Shown one piece after another: positions 1 through 5,984 of a DNA stretch of 6,319 nucleotides. The position numbers were made by a program, and so were the translations under genes. Source of the DNA: Ekhidna sp. (lineage in GTDB: Bacteria; Bacteroidota; Bacteroidia; Cytophagales; Cyclobacteriaceae); NCBI GenBank assembly GCA_028821635.1, contig JAPPDO010000404.1, positions 2,680-8,998 on the forward strand. The letters run 5' to 3'. Within the stretch, counting starts at the first letter, position 1. Every line of letters starts with the position of its first letter. The notes under the pieces were generated by a model. That model did not search any database, was not told where the DNA came from, and saw only the letters and a list, made by a program, of their open reading frames with translations.

Positions 1-48
1 AGAGTGACAGACAAAAAAGGCTACAAGAGTATTGTCCACGGTGGATAG
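1..48 (+). CDS. Possible C-terminus of an upstream protein (partial)
   Basis: From the first base, frame 1 reads 15 residues (RVTDKKGYKSIVHGG) and then a TAG stop at 46-48. The composition is plausibly protein-like (a K/G/Y mix, no low complexity). It would be the tail of a gene entering from the left edge. I do not recognise the family, and 15 open codons at a window edge is weak evidence, so it could be chance. Confidence 0.25.
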   Translation, partial: RVTDKKGYKSIVHGG

Positions 49-500
49 TCAGACATTCACTCGGCGTAAAAAATCTATTTGACCTGGCTTGAAATACTTT
101 CCGGAATACTACAGTATAAGTAATAAGATGGAATCAAGATTCTCTTTAATCGGACTGATCCTCAGAATTGCTTAAACATTATAAAAGTAAATAACGTGAG
201 TTTGATGTAATCAAGTGTAGTGTTTTTGGCAAAATAAGTAATTTTATGTCCTGAAGTAGGTTATCACCAAGAAATGTCAAAATGGGGAAAGAGGAGGAGG
301 CTTTCAATCTTAAGTACCATTAGGCAGTCCGGTAGGGATTATGTAGTATCGTTGTAAAATAATAATAGAATTAAGCAAAAAAAAACAGATAACTTATTTT
401 AGGACGGGGCAGGGCTAATTCCTTGTAATGCCGCTAACGTTTATAACACAGTTGCAAAACTCGCAGAAGCAATAGATGATCATACGAAGTGTGAAGCACA
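49..500. other. AT-rich stretch with no convincing gene
   Basis: About 450 bases with stops in all frames; I see no tRNA, rRNA or strong terminator. Three short open stretches were examined. Positions 83-175 (+) read a protein-like tail ending MESRFSLIGLILRIA and a stop. Positions 274-357 (+) are a 27-codon basic ORF starting MSKWGKRRR. Positions 403-504 (+) are a stretch without ATG whose TGA overlaps the next ATG at 501. None has enough length or a recognisable motif to call. A weak match to the Bacteroidota promoter pattern (TTTG at 201-204; TGTTTTTG at 221-228, one base off TAnnTTTG; spacer of 16, shorter than usual) is present but unproven. The stretch may hold decayed gene remnants. Confidence 0.55.
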
Positions 501-998
501 ATGAAAACAATAGATATTTCTTATGTAGCATTAGCGGTATATTTTGTTTACGACTTTCTAACTACAGATAGCAGGTATAAAGATGACTTGCAACTCCGCC
601 TGCTTAATTTCTATAGATCAGCTTTAATTTCTGTTCTAATTTTAATGTTTATTGTTGATAGTTCTTACATTTTGAATTATTGGTGGCTTTGGGTAATTAC
701 CGGAATCCCGATATATTGCTTTCAATATGTATTAATAAGTAAGAAGAAGGAAAAGAGATTACCTGAACTTTTAGAAACTTGTAATTTTTTTAGCTTTTAT
801 GATTATTGCCTTAATAAAACTATGACTACTAATAATAGTATAGGTATGAATGTGTTTCTTTCATGGATAGATAAAAGAAGAAATTTATCAAAATGCCAAC
901 CTCTAAACTTAAAAATAACTCCCAAAGCAAACAGCATTCATAAGTTGTTCCACCTGCTGAATAGGTTCAATCATTACTTTTTCAAAAATTTTAACTAA
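501..998 (+). CDS. Hypothetical small membrane protein, probably frameshifted
   Basis: I do not recognise a named family. The first 90 residues look real: hydrophobic stretches at about 6-20, 41-58 and 61-79, the last with a WWLW motif, followed by a basic KKKEKR turn. They suggest a small inner-membrane protein. Beyond residue 94 the 165-residue product loses protein character (N/K/F/H-rich). At a run of seven T (785-791), moving one base into the next frame continues as a fourth hydrophobic segment (IFLAFMIIALIKL) and stops at 823-825. That would give a product of about 107 residues, typical in layout of small multi-pass proteins in Bacteroidota. The original gene may therefore be 501-825 with an indel or sequencing error in the T-run, and the rest to 998 may be fortuitous read-through. 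GC is about 30%, clearly below the downstream genes, which suggests accessory DNA. Whether it is expressed is unknown. Confidence 0.45.
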   Translation: MKTIDISYVALAVYFVYDFLTTDSRYKDDLQLRLLNFYRSALISVLILMFIVDSSYILNYWWLWVITGIPIYCFQYVLISKKKEKRLPELLETCNFFSFYDYCLNKTMTTNNSIGMNVFLSWIDKRRNLSKCQPLNLKITPKANSIHKLFHLLNRFNHYFFKNFN

Positions 999-1031
999 CT
1001 TCGAATCCTTGGTTATAACTATCAAATCGTC

Positions 1032-2201
1032 ATGAAAAAGATTATGCTGCTATTTGCAGTCTTACTACCTGTTGTTGCAGCTTTTGCACAAAAGCCAATA
1101 ACGTCCATTCCTTTTGAATTATTTGGGGATCATATCATCATTAAGGTGAGCGTTGATGACTCGGATCCGTTGAATTTTATCTTTGATACCGGCGCAGGTT
1201 TAACGGTGCTAGATGAAGATATTATGAAAAGCCTTGGTCTGAGTGGAAAGCATATAGAAATCAATGATTCAGACATGGACTGGCAGCTAATAAAACACAA
1301 CAAGATGGAGATTAACGGTTTTTTGATGGAAAAAAACATCAAAATCTACTCAACGGATTTCGATCACCTGGAGATAAGCCTCGGCATGGATATAGACGGA
1401 ATTGTAGGGAATGATCTACTAAAGCATCATGCCATTTATACCGATTTCGATAGGATGCAAATAGATATCTATAACTTGGGAGAAGGCCCTAAAAATGGCG
1501 ATGCCATCCCTTTCATATTTGATACCGCTATTCCTGTCATTAAAGGGAATGTGGTTTTAAATAACGGTGAACCTCATGATGGAACCTTCTATTTTATGAC
1601 AGGTGCCGGAACAACGCTGGATTTTAACGCTCCCTATGCAGAGGAGTGGGATGTTATTCATAAAACAGGAAAACATTACTCATACTTAGTTAAAGGTCTT
1701 TCCGAAGTGGAGACTCCTCATTATGAAGGTCATGTCATTTCTTTTTCATTTGGAAATCAAACCATCGAAGATCTCCCAATAGGCATTAGCGCAGCGACCA
1801 GCGGCATACAGGCAAGCAAAGAGGTATCCGGTATTATTGGCAGTCAGATCATACGTATGTACAATTTTACCATAGACTATAAAGACAAAATGATTTACTT
1901 GGTAAAGGATGAAGCGTATGATGCAAACTTTAATACGAACTGTAGCGGATTCGATGTTCAACTAGCTAAGGACAAAAAAACAGTTTTGATCCATGAAGTA
2001 TTTGAGGATAGCCCTGCATCAGAAGCCGGAATGAAAATCAACGATGAGTTACTAAAAATAAATGGTAAGACGATGGCAGAAATAAACCTGCCCAACATCA
2101 AAAAATTATTGAAGCAGGAAGGTGAAAAACTTGATTTGATAGTCAAAAGAGATGGAGAGGAAGAGTCTATTACCCTAAAGCTAAGATCACTGATTGATTA
2201 G
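1032..2201 (+). CDS. Secreted retropepsin-like aspartyl protease with C-terminal PDZ domain
   Basis: A 389-residue exported protein. It has a signal peptide (MKK, then a hydrophobic core; likely cut after AFA at residue 19, before Q20, with no lipobox). The first protease lobe carries the catalytic motif FDTGAG at 51-56 (Asp52) and its closing motif DGIVGND at 122-128. The second lobe has FMTGAGTTLDF at 188-198 and SGIIGSQI at 266-273. A PDZ domain spans about 305-385, with the typical DSPASEAGMKINDELLKING core. The aspartate expected in the second DTG motif is Met189 here, so the two lobes do not supply two catalytic Asp residues in the usual way; activity may depend on dimerisation or be altered. 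It probably acts in the periplasm or outside the cell; the substrate is unknown. The ATG at 1032 begins a good signal peptide and fixes the start. A loose -7-like element (TAACTTCG, 996-1003) lies 28 bases upstream. It is the first gene of a plus-strand cluster with fmt and folA. Confidence 0.92.
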   Translation: MKKIMLLFAVLLPVVAAFAQKPITSIPFELFGDHIIIKVSVDDSDPLNFIFDTGAGLTVLDEDIMKSLGLSGKHIEINDSDMDWQLIKHNKMEINGFLMEKNIKIYSTDFDHLEISLGMDIDGIVGNDLLKHHAIYTDFDRMQIDIYNLGEGPKNGDAIPFIFDTAIPVIKGNVVLNNGEPHDGTFYFMTGAGTTLDFNAPYAEEWDVIHKTGKHYSYLVKGLSEVETPHYEGHVISFSFGNQTIEDLPIGISAATSGIQASKEVSGIIGSQIIRMYNFTIDYKDKMIYLVKDEAYDANFNTNCSGFDVQLAKDKKTVLIHEVFEDSPASEAGMKINDELLKINGKTMAEINLPNIKKLLKQEGEKLDLIVKRDGEEESITLKLRSLID

Positions 2202-2228
2202 CAGCATTTGATTTTCTGTGTCCGCTGA

Positions 2229-3149
2229 ATGAGTAAAGAGCTTCGAATCATTTTTCTAGGAACACCTGACTTTGCCGTAGCATCGCTTCAGAAGCTAGCC
2301 GAAAATAACATCAATGTCGTTGCTGTCGTCACTGCGCCCGATAAACCTAAAGGACGTGGCAAAAAGTTGGGTTCTTCCGCTGTGAAGGATTACGCACTAG
2401 AGATCGGGCTCCCTATTCTACAGCCAACCAACCTGAAATCTGTAGATTTCCTCGAAGAGCTCAAAAGCTATCAGGCTGATTTACAAATTGTTGTAGCCTT
2501 TAGAATGCTCCCGGAGGCAGTCTGGCGTATGCCTCCATTAGGTACGTTTAATCTCCATGCTTCACTTCTGCCGCAATATAGAGGTGCCGCTCCCATTAAC
2601 TGGGCCATCATCAACGGAGAAAGGGAAACAGGTGTGACGACCTTTTTCTTAAAGCATGAAATTGATACCGGCGAAATTATCTTCCGAGAGAGAGAGGCTA
2701 TTATGCCAAAAGATACCGCAGGTTCTCTTTACGCCAGACTTATGGAAAAGGGAGCTCATCTGGTATTAAAGACTGTTGCCGCAATACAAGAAAATGAGTA
2801 TCCTCAATCACCTCAGCAAACTAAAGGCATACTAGAAAAGGCACCGAAAATTTTTAAAAATGACTGTAAAATCTACTGGAATCAGGCATCAGGAAATATC
2901 ATAAACTTTATTCGGGGCCTCTCTCCTCTTCCGGGGGCATGGTCTATCATCGATGAGAAAATGATTAAGGTTTTTGAAGCTGAGGAGACCCACTTAAAAC
3001 TTGCCTCGGAGATAGGTGTGTTTGTGAATCAGGAAAATCGTCTGCTCGTAAAGACGCAGGACGCTGTCCTGAAAATCACAGACCTACAGCTAGAGGGAAA
3101 GCAAAGGATGAGAACAGAAGATTTCTTAAAAGGTTACAGAGTGAATTAA
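2229..3149 (+). CDS. fmt: Methionyl-tRNA formyltransferase
   Basis: Transfers the formyl group of 10-formyl-tetrahydrofolate to initiator Met-tRNA in the cytoplasm (EC 2.1.2.9). The 306 residues match the usual length. The N-terminus shows the formyltransferase fold opening IIFLGTPDFAV (7-17), then a basic loop KPKGRGKK (39-46). The catalytic triad is Asn108 and His110 in FNLHASLLPQYRGAAP, and Asp146 in IDTGEI, close to the E. coli Asn106/His108/Asp144 arrangement. The C-terminal tRNA-binding domain begins after about residue 205 and carries IRGLSPLPGAWS (228-239) and the late LEGKQRM motif (288-294). No key residue is missing. It starts 27 bases after the protease stop and ends 14 bases before folA, so all three are probably co-transcribed. 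No Shine-Dalgarno site is visible, as is usual for this phylum. The pairing with folA makes folate-dependent one-carbon sense. Confidence 0.98.
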   Translation: MSKELRIIFLGTPDFAVASLQKLAENNINVVAVVTAPDKPKGRGKKLGSSAVKDYALEIGLPILQPTNLKSVDFLEELKSYQADLQIVVAFRMLPEAVWRMPPLGTFNLHASLLPQYRGAAPINWAIINGERETGVTTFFLKHEIDTGEIIFREREAIMPKDTAGSLYARLMEKGAHLVLKTVAAIQENEYPQSPQQTKGILEKAPKIFKNDCKIYWNQASGNIINFIRGLSPLPGAWSIIDEKMIKVFEAEETHLKLASEIGVFVNQENRLLVKTQDAVLKITDLQLEGKQRMRTEDFLKGYRVN

Positions 3150-3163
3150 TTAATATTCAATTT

Positions 3164-3670
3164 ATGATGATGAATATCTCAATGATAGCGGCAATGGGGA
3201 AAAATAGCGTGATAGGAAAGGATAATGACCTTCCCTGGCACTTGCCTGACGACTTTAAATACTTTCAACAAACCACCAAAGGTCATTTTGTCATTATGGG
3301 CAGAAAAAACTGGGAGTCGCTCCCTCACCAATTCCAGCCACTTCCTGACAGAACTAATTTAGTGATTACCCGAAGGAGTGATTACCATGCCGAGGGAGCT
3401 TTGGTTTTTAATACACTTGAATCCGCTTTACAACTAGCAAAAGATCGGGGCGAAAAAGAAGCATTCATCATTGGTGGCGGGGAGGTTTATCGTCTAGGAT
3501 TGCCCCATGCCAACAGGATTTATTTAACAGAAATTGACGGTCAGTTTGAAGGATCGGTAACTTTTCCGGAGTTTTCAAAAAAAGACTGGGCTGAAGTATC
3601 AAGGCATCCTCATAGAATAGACGATCAACATGCTTTTAGCTTTGATTTTATAATCTATGAACGGGGGTAA
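3164..3670 (+). CDS. folA: Dihydrofolate reductase
   Basis: NADPH-dependent reduction of dihydrofolate to tetrahydrofolate (EC 1.5.1.3), cytoplasmic. At 168 residues it is a normal bacterial chromosomal-type enzyme. Visible hallmarks are ISMIAAMGKNSVIGKDNDLPW (5-25, covering the Met20-like loop), LPDDF with Asp30 aligning to the E. coli catalytic Asp27, Phe34 aligning to Phe31, the nucleotide-binding MGRKNWESLP (45-54), IGGGEVY (103-109), and the terminal F-DF-IYER strand. Three ATG codons stand in a row at 3164, 3167 and 3170, so the exact start is uncertain by up to two residues. The leader is AT-only for about 19 bases. It lies 14 bases after fmt and is the last gene of the cluster; it converges on the minus-strand hydroxyproline dehydratase gene. 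Nothing suggests it is an acquired trimethoprim-resistant type. Confidence 0.97.
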   Translation: MMMNISMIAAMGKNSVIGKDNDLPWHLPDDFKYFQQTTKGHFVIMGRKNWESLPHQFQPLPDRTNLVITRRSDYHAEGALVFNTLESALQLAKDRGEKEAFIIGGGEVYRLGLPHANRIYLTEIDGQFEGSVTFPEFSKKDWAEVSRHPHRIDDQHAFSFDFIIYERG

Positions 3671-3721
3671 GGCTGCCTATATGTATAATTACAGGATTCT
3701 CCCGCTCCTTCGTCAGGTTTG

Positions 3722-4756
3722 CTATCGGAGAATAAACCCCTTATTAAACGGATCATTCGGGTCAATCCAAAACTCATTTTTACCTGTATAATACGCCTCT
3801 CCCGAAACCTCGGGAATTACTGCAAAGTAAGGACCGTACTTTTCCGTTTTGACAATCTTACAAGTGAACGTTGAGCCCAGAATACTTTCAATACGCATGG
3901 ATTCTCCCATTGCTAACTCATTTCGGTGATGATGTATGGCCACTCTCCCGGAAACGCCCGACCCGGTAGGGCTCCTGTCTACTTCTCCTTCAGCGAATAC
4001 ACATACATTTCTGCTGTTCACACCTTCCGATATGGGTCCTCCGATAAATATTGTTCCGTAGAGAAAGCTAAGGTCCTCCTCAAAAGGATGGCGAACTTTA
4101 TTGCTGGCTCTCATTACCGATCTCTTGATATTCATGCCTGTGGAAATCAACTGTTGATAATTATCGGGAGTACAGGATAATCCTAAGTTCTCCGCATCAA
4201 CATAAGCGTAAAATGCACCACCATAGGCTAGGTCATAAGTGATTTTACCTACTCCGGGTACTTCTGTTTCTTCATCTAGTGCTACAACAAAAGAAGGAAC
4301 ATTAAGAAACCGGATATGATGAGCTACACCATTTTTAACTTGGGCTGATGCTGTCAATATACCACATGGAGCCTCTATTGTTATGGAAGTTTCCGGCTCC
4401 TCAACCGCTACCCAGCCGGATTCGAGGGCAAGTTTGGTAATGGCTATTGTTGCATGACCACACATAGTACTATACCCCTCATTGTGCATGAAGACTACTC
4501 CAAAATCAGCCACTTCACTGGAGACAACAATACATCCGTACATATCAGCGTGTCCTCTGGGTTCAAACATTAAAGCAGTGCGAAGGTGATCATAATGCTC
4601 TTTTACATATTTTCGGCATTCAAGCACATTCTTACCCTTCAATTCAGGAAATCCATCTAGAATGACTCTTAGCGGCTCGCCGCCGGTGTGCATATCAAGG
4701 GTTTGGATTCGAATCCAGTCTCGGGAAGGACTATAATTGTTTACGCTAAATTTCAT
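3722..4756 (-). CDS. Trans-3-hydroxy-L-proline dehydratase (proline racemase family)
   Basis: Dehydrates trans-3-hydroxy-L-proline to delta-1-pyrroline-2-carboxylate (EC 4.2.1.77). The 344-residue protein has the two-lobed proline racemase fold: DMHTGGEPLR (21-30), MFEPRGHADMYG (63-74), the first active-site motif MCGHATIA (98-105, Cys99), YGGAFYAYVD (178-187) and the second motif DRSPTGSG (260-267, Thr264). Proline racemases and 4-hydroxyproline epimerases have a second cysteine at the Thr264 position; the Cys/Thr pair is the signature of the dehydratase, as in human L3HYPDH, which this sequence resembles along its whole length as I recall it. The start ATG is preceded by an AT-rich leader and no Shine-Dalgarno site. 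It lies 31 bases downstream of the reductase gene on the same strand and is probably the second gene of that operon. An acquired racemase activity is unlikely without the second Cys but not tested here. Confidence 0.95.
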   Translation of the reverse strand: MKFSVNNYSPSRDWIRIQTLDMHTGGEPLRVILDGFPELKGKNVLECRKYVKEHYDHLRTALMFEPRGHADMYGCIVVSSEVADFGVVFMHNEGYSTMCGHATIAITKLALESGWVAVEEPETSITIEAPCGILTASAQVKNGVAHHIRFLNVPSFVVALDEETEVPGVGKITYDLAYGGAFYAYVDAENLGLSCTPDNYQQLISTGMNIKRSVMRASNKVRHPFEEDLSFLYGTIFIGGPISEGVNSRNVCVFAEGEVDRSPTGSGVSGRVAIHHHRNELAMGESMRIESILGSTFTCKIVKTEKYGPYFAVIPEVSGEAYYTGKNEFWIDPNDPFNKGFILR

Positions 4757-4787
4757 ATATCAACGGGAATCAGAATGATTTTTTTAC

Positions 4788-5741
4788 TCAACCCTCTTCA
4801 TACGTTTCCCATATCTGCTGAGCTGCCACTAAATCCTCAAGAGCATAGCCAACTGATTTAAACAAGGTAATATCTGTGGCGAACTTTCTGGCTAACTCTC
4901 GATTTTTACAAAGTTGGAATAAATCTGCCATTATATCACCGGGAGTAATCACTTCTTCCTGTAAGGGAATGAGTAAATCCCCGGACTCCTCCATAGCTGC
5001 CTCCGTATCTACGTAAATCATTGATTTACTTATCGTCTCATTATCAGCCTCTCTCATCTCTTTTTTGTATGATCCTACAAGGTCTATATGCTGTCCTTCA
5101 ATAATTTTTTCACCTAATACAAGTGGTTTGCTGCTCAAGGTTGCGCTACTGATTATGTCTGCTTTAGAGAGACTATCTGTAAGATTGAAGGTAACTAGCA
5201 CTTCAATTTTTTCCTGTGAAATATCATCAGCCAGAGACCTCACTTTCATTTGATTTCTACCCCAAATAATCACTTTCTTAATAGGCCTGACGGAGGCATG
5301 TGCAAGGATCAGATGAGGAGCTAAAGCACCCGTTCCTATCATAAGTAATGTCTCACTGTTTTCTCTGGAAAGGTATTTGGATGCCAAGGCGGAGGCTGCC
5401 GCAGTTCTCCTAACGGTCAGTTCTTTGGCATCTAAAAGCATTTGAGGAGCACCTGTGGCCGCATCAAAGAGCACATAAATACCATGAATTGCAGGTAGCT
5501 GCCTCCGGTAGTTGTCCGGTGAAACCGTCACAATTTTGATGCCTAGTTTACCCCCTTCCTCCCAGCCGGGCATAAGTAATAAAGTAGACGAAAGCCCGGA
5601 TGCCGTACTTTGATAATCATGATGATGTCTTGGGGGTATCACCATGGTATCGGCCCTGAATGCCTCATCTAACCTCTTGATCAATGTGGGATAATCCAGT
5701 AGTTTAGCTATCTTATTTTTATCTAAAAATGGAATCTTCAT
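4788..5741 (-). CDS. Ornithine cyclodeaminase/mu-crystallin family protein, probable delta-1-pyrroline-2-carboxylate reductase
   Basis: A 317-residue NAD(P)-dependent enzyme, probably reducing delta-1-pyrroline-2-carboxylate to L-proline. I start it at the ATG at 5739-5741 (MKIPFLDKNKIAKLL), which matches family N-termini and usual length. An in-frame ATG at 5849 would add 36 K/F/Y-rich residues unlike the family. From the chosen start: GIKIVTV with Lys69, LTVRRTAA with Arg112 (both conserved substrate-carboxylate binders), the Rossmann motif GTGALA (136-141), WGRN (160-163) and HIDLVGSYKKEMRE (219-231). In true ornithine cyclodeaminases a catalytic Asp follows the VGG; here that place is Tyr225, which argues against cyclodeamination and for an imine or ketimine reductase. 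The neighbour downstream, 31 bases away, makes exactly that imine from trans-3-hydroxyproline. An alanine dehydrogenase or other ketimine reductase role cannot be excluded from sequence alone. Confidence 0.9.
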   Translation of the reverse strand: MKIPFLDKNKIAKLLDYPTLIKRLDEAFRADTMVIPPRHHHDYQSTASGLSSTLLLMPGWEEGGKLGIKIVTVSPDNYRRQLPAIHGIYVLFDAATGAPQMLLDAKELTVRRTAAASALASKYLSRENSETLLMIGTGALAPHLILAHASVRPIKKVIIWGRNQMKVRSLADDISQEKIEVLVTFNLTDSLSKADIISSATLSSKPLVLGEKIIEGQHIDLVGSYKKEMREADNETISKSMIYVDTEAAMEESGDLLIPLQEEVITPGDIMADLFQLCKNRELARKFATDITLFKSVGYALEDLVAAQQIWETYEEG

Positions 5742-5849
5742 GGCATAAAAATAGATTAAGCCTTCTTTTAGACGAGTAATAATCAGATGTTTTGTCTTAC
5801 TAAAATTTCGTTTAAGTGAGAGATCTTTCTCTGAAAAGTGATAGATCAT

Positions 5850-5960
5850 TCATGCAGAGAAGACTTTGCTAAAAGAAGTTGGTCTGACTTCTTTGTCCGG
5901 AGTGTTCTACCCGAAGGATATTCTTGAGTGGGTCAATGATAGTCTCACAGACGTGCATGA
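5850..5960 (-). pseudogene. Possible decayed transposase C-terminus
   Basis: On the minus strand, the frame starting near the ATG at 5956-5958 reads LKNILRVEHSGQRSQTNFF and then hits TAG at 5869-5871. Dropping one T from the TTCTTTT run restores SKVFSA and a stop at 5850-5852. The pattern (V/I)EHSxxRSxxNF followed by a short hydrophobic tail resembles, from memory, the end of IS982-type transposases. There is no full element, no visible inverted-repeat pair and no upstream catalytic core, so this would be a small scar. The plus strand of the same stretch is also open (see findings), so the reading is tentative. Confidence 0.2.
5872..5894. other. Perfect 8-bp inverted repeat, 7-base loop
   Basis: AAAGAAGT (5872-5879) pairs perfectly with ACTTCTTT (5887-5894). 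On the minus strand the right arm ends in a short T-run, so it could help end the transcript of the secreted-protein gene that stops at 5985. It also sits about 130 bases upstream of the reductase start and could be an operator for that operon. Only two of eight pairs are G-C, so the hairpin is weak. Confidence 0.3.
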
Positions 5961-5969
5961 GACTTTCAT
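5936..5969 (-). terminator. Stem-loop just after the secreted-protein gene
   Basis: Positions 5936-5947 pair with 5958-5969: 11 of 12 positions match (one T-T mismatch at 5940/5965), with a core AGTCTCA / TGAGACT and a 10-base loop. It begins 15 bases after the stop codon of the minus-strand gene ending at 5985, the place expected for a 3' stabilising or terminating hairpin. No T-run follows on the minus strand, so it is not a textbook intrinsic terminator. Confidence 0.4.
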
Positions 5970-5984
5970 CAGTACCGTTTAATC

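Noticed and set aside
274..357. 27-codon basic ORF (MSKWGKRRR...) as a small protein gene
   Set aside because: Length is well within chance for this stretch, with no conserved motif or clear promoter tied to it.
428..460. Integron attC site
   Set aside because: The GCTAAC and GTTTATAAC pieces do not fit the RYYYAAC/GTTRRRY core pair, and no integrase or second site is present.
403..504. Upstream ORF translationally coupled to the 501 gene (ATGA overlap)
   Set aside because: No ATG, GTG or TTG start in frame after the TAG before 403, so coupling cannot be supported; possibly a remnant or chance.
1130..1342. Minus-strand ORF of 70 codons
   Set aside because: Lies antisense inside the well-supported protease gene; its translation is Ser/Ile-rich shadow sequence with no motif.
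1746..2146. Two minus-strand ORFs (71 and 62 codons)
   Set aside because: Antisense to the second lobe and PDZ domain of the protease; no family features.
3696..3733. Possible shared terminator between the convergent genes (ATTCTCC / GGAGAAT)
   Set aside because: Only a 7-bp stem with a 24-base loop, overlapping the dehydratase stop codon and without a T-run; too weak to call.
3926..4180. Plus-strand ORF of 84 codons
   Set aside because: Antisense to the conserved DRSPTGSG half of the hydroxyproline dehydratase, which is clearly the real gene.
5065..5253. Plus-strand ORF of 62 codons
   Set aside because: Antisense to the central part of the cyclodeaminase/mu-crystallin family gene.
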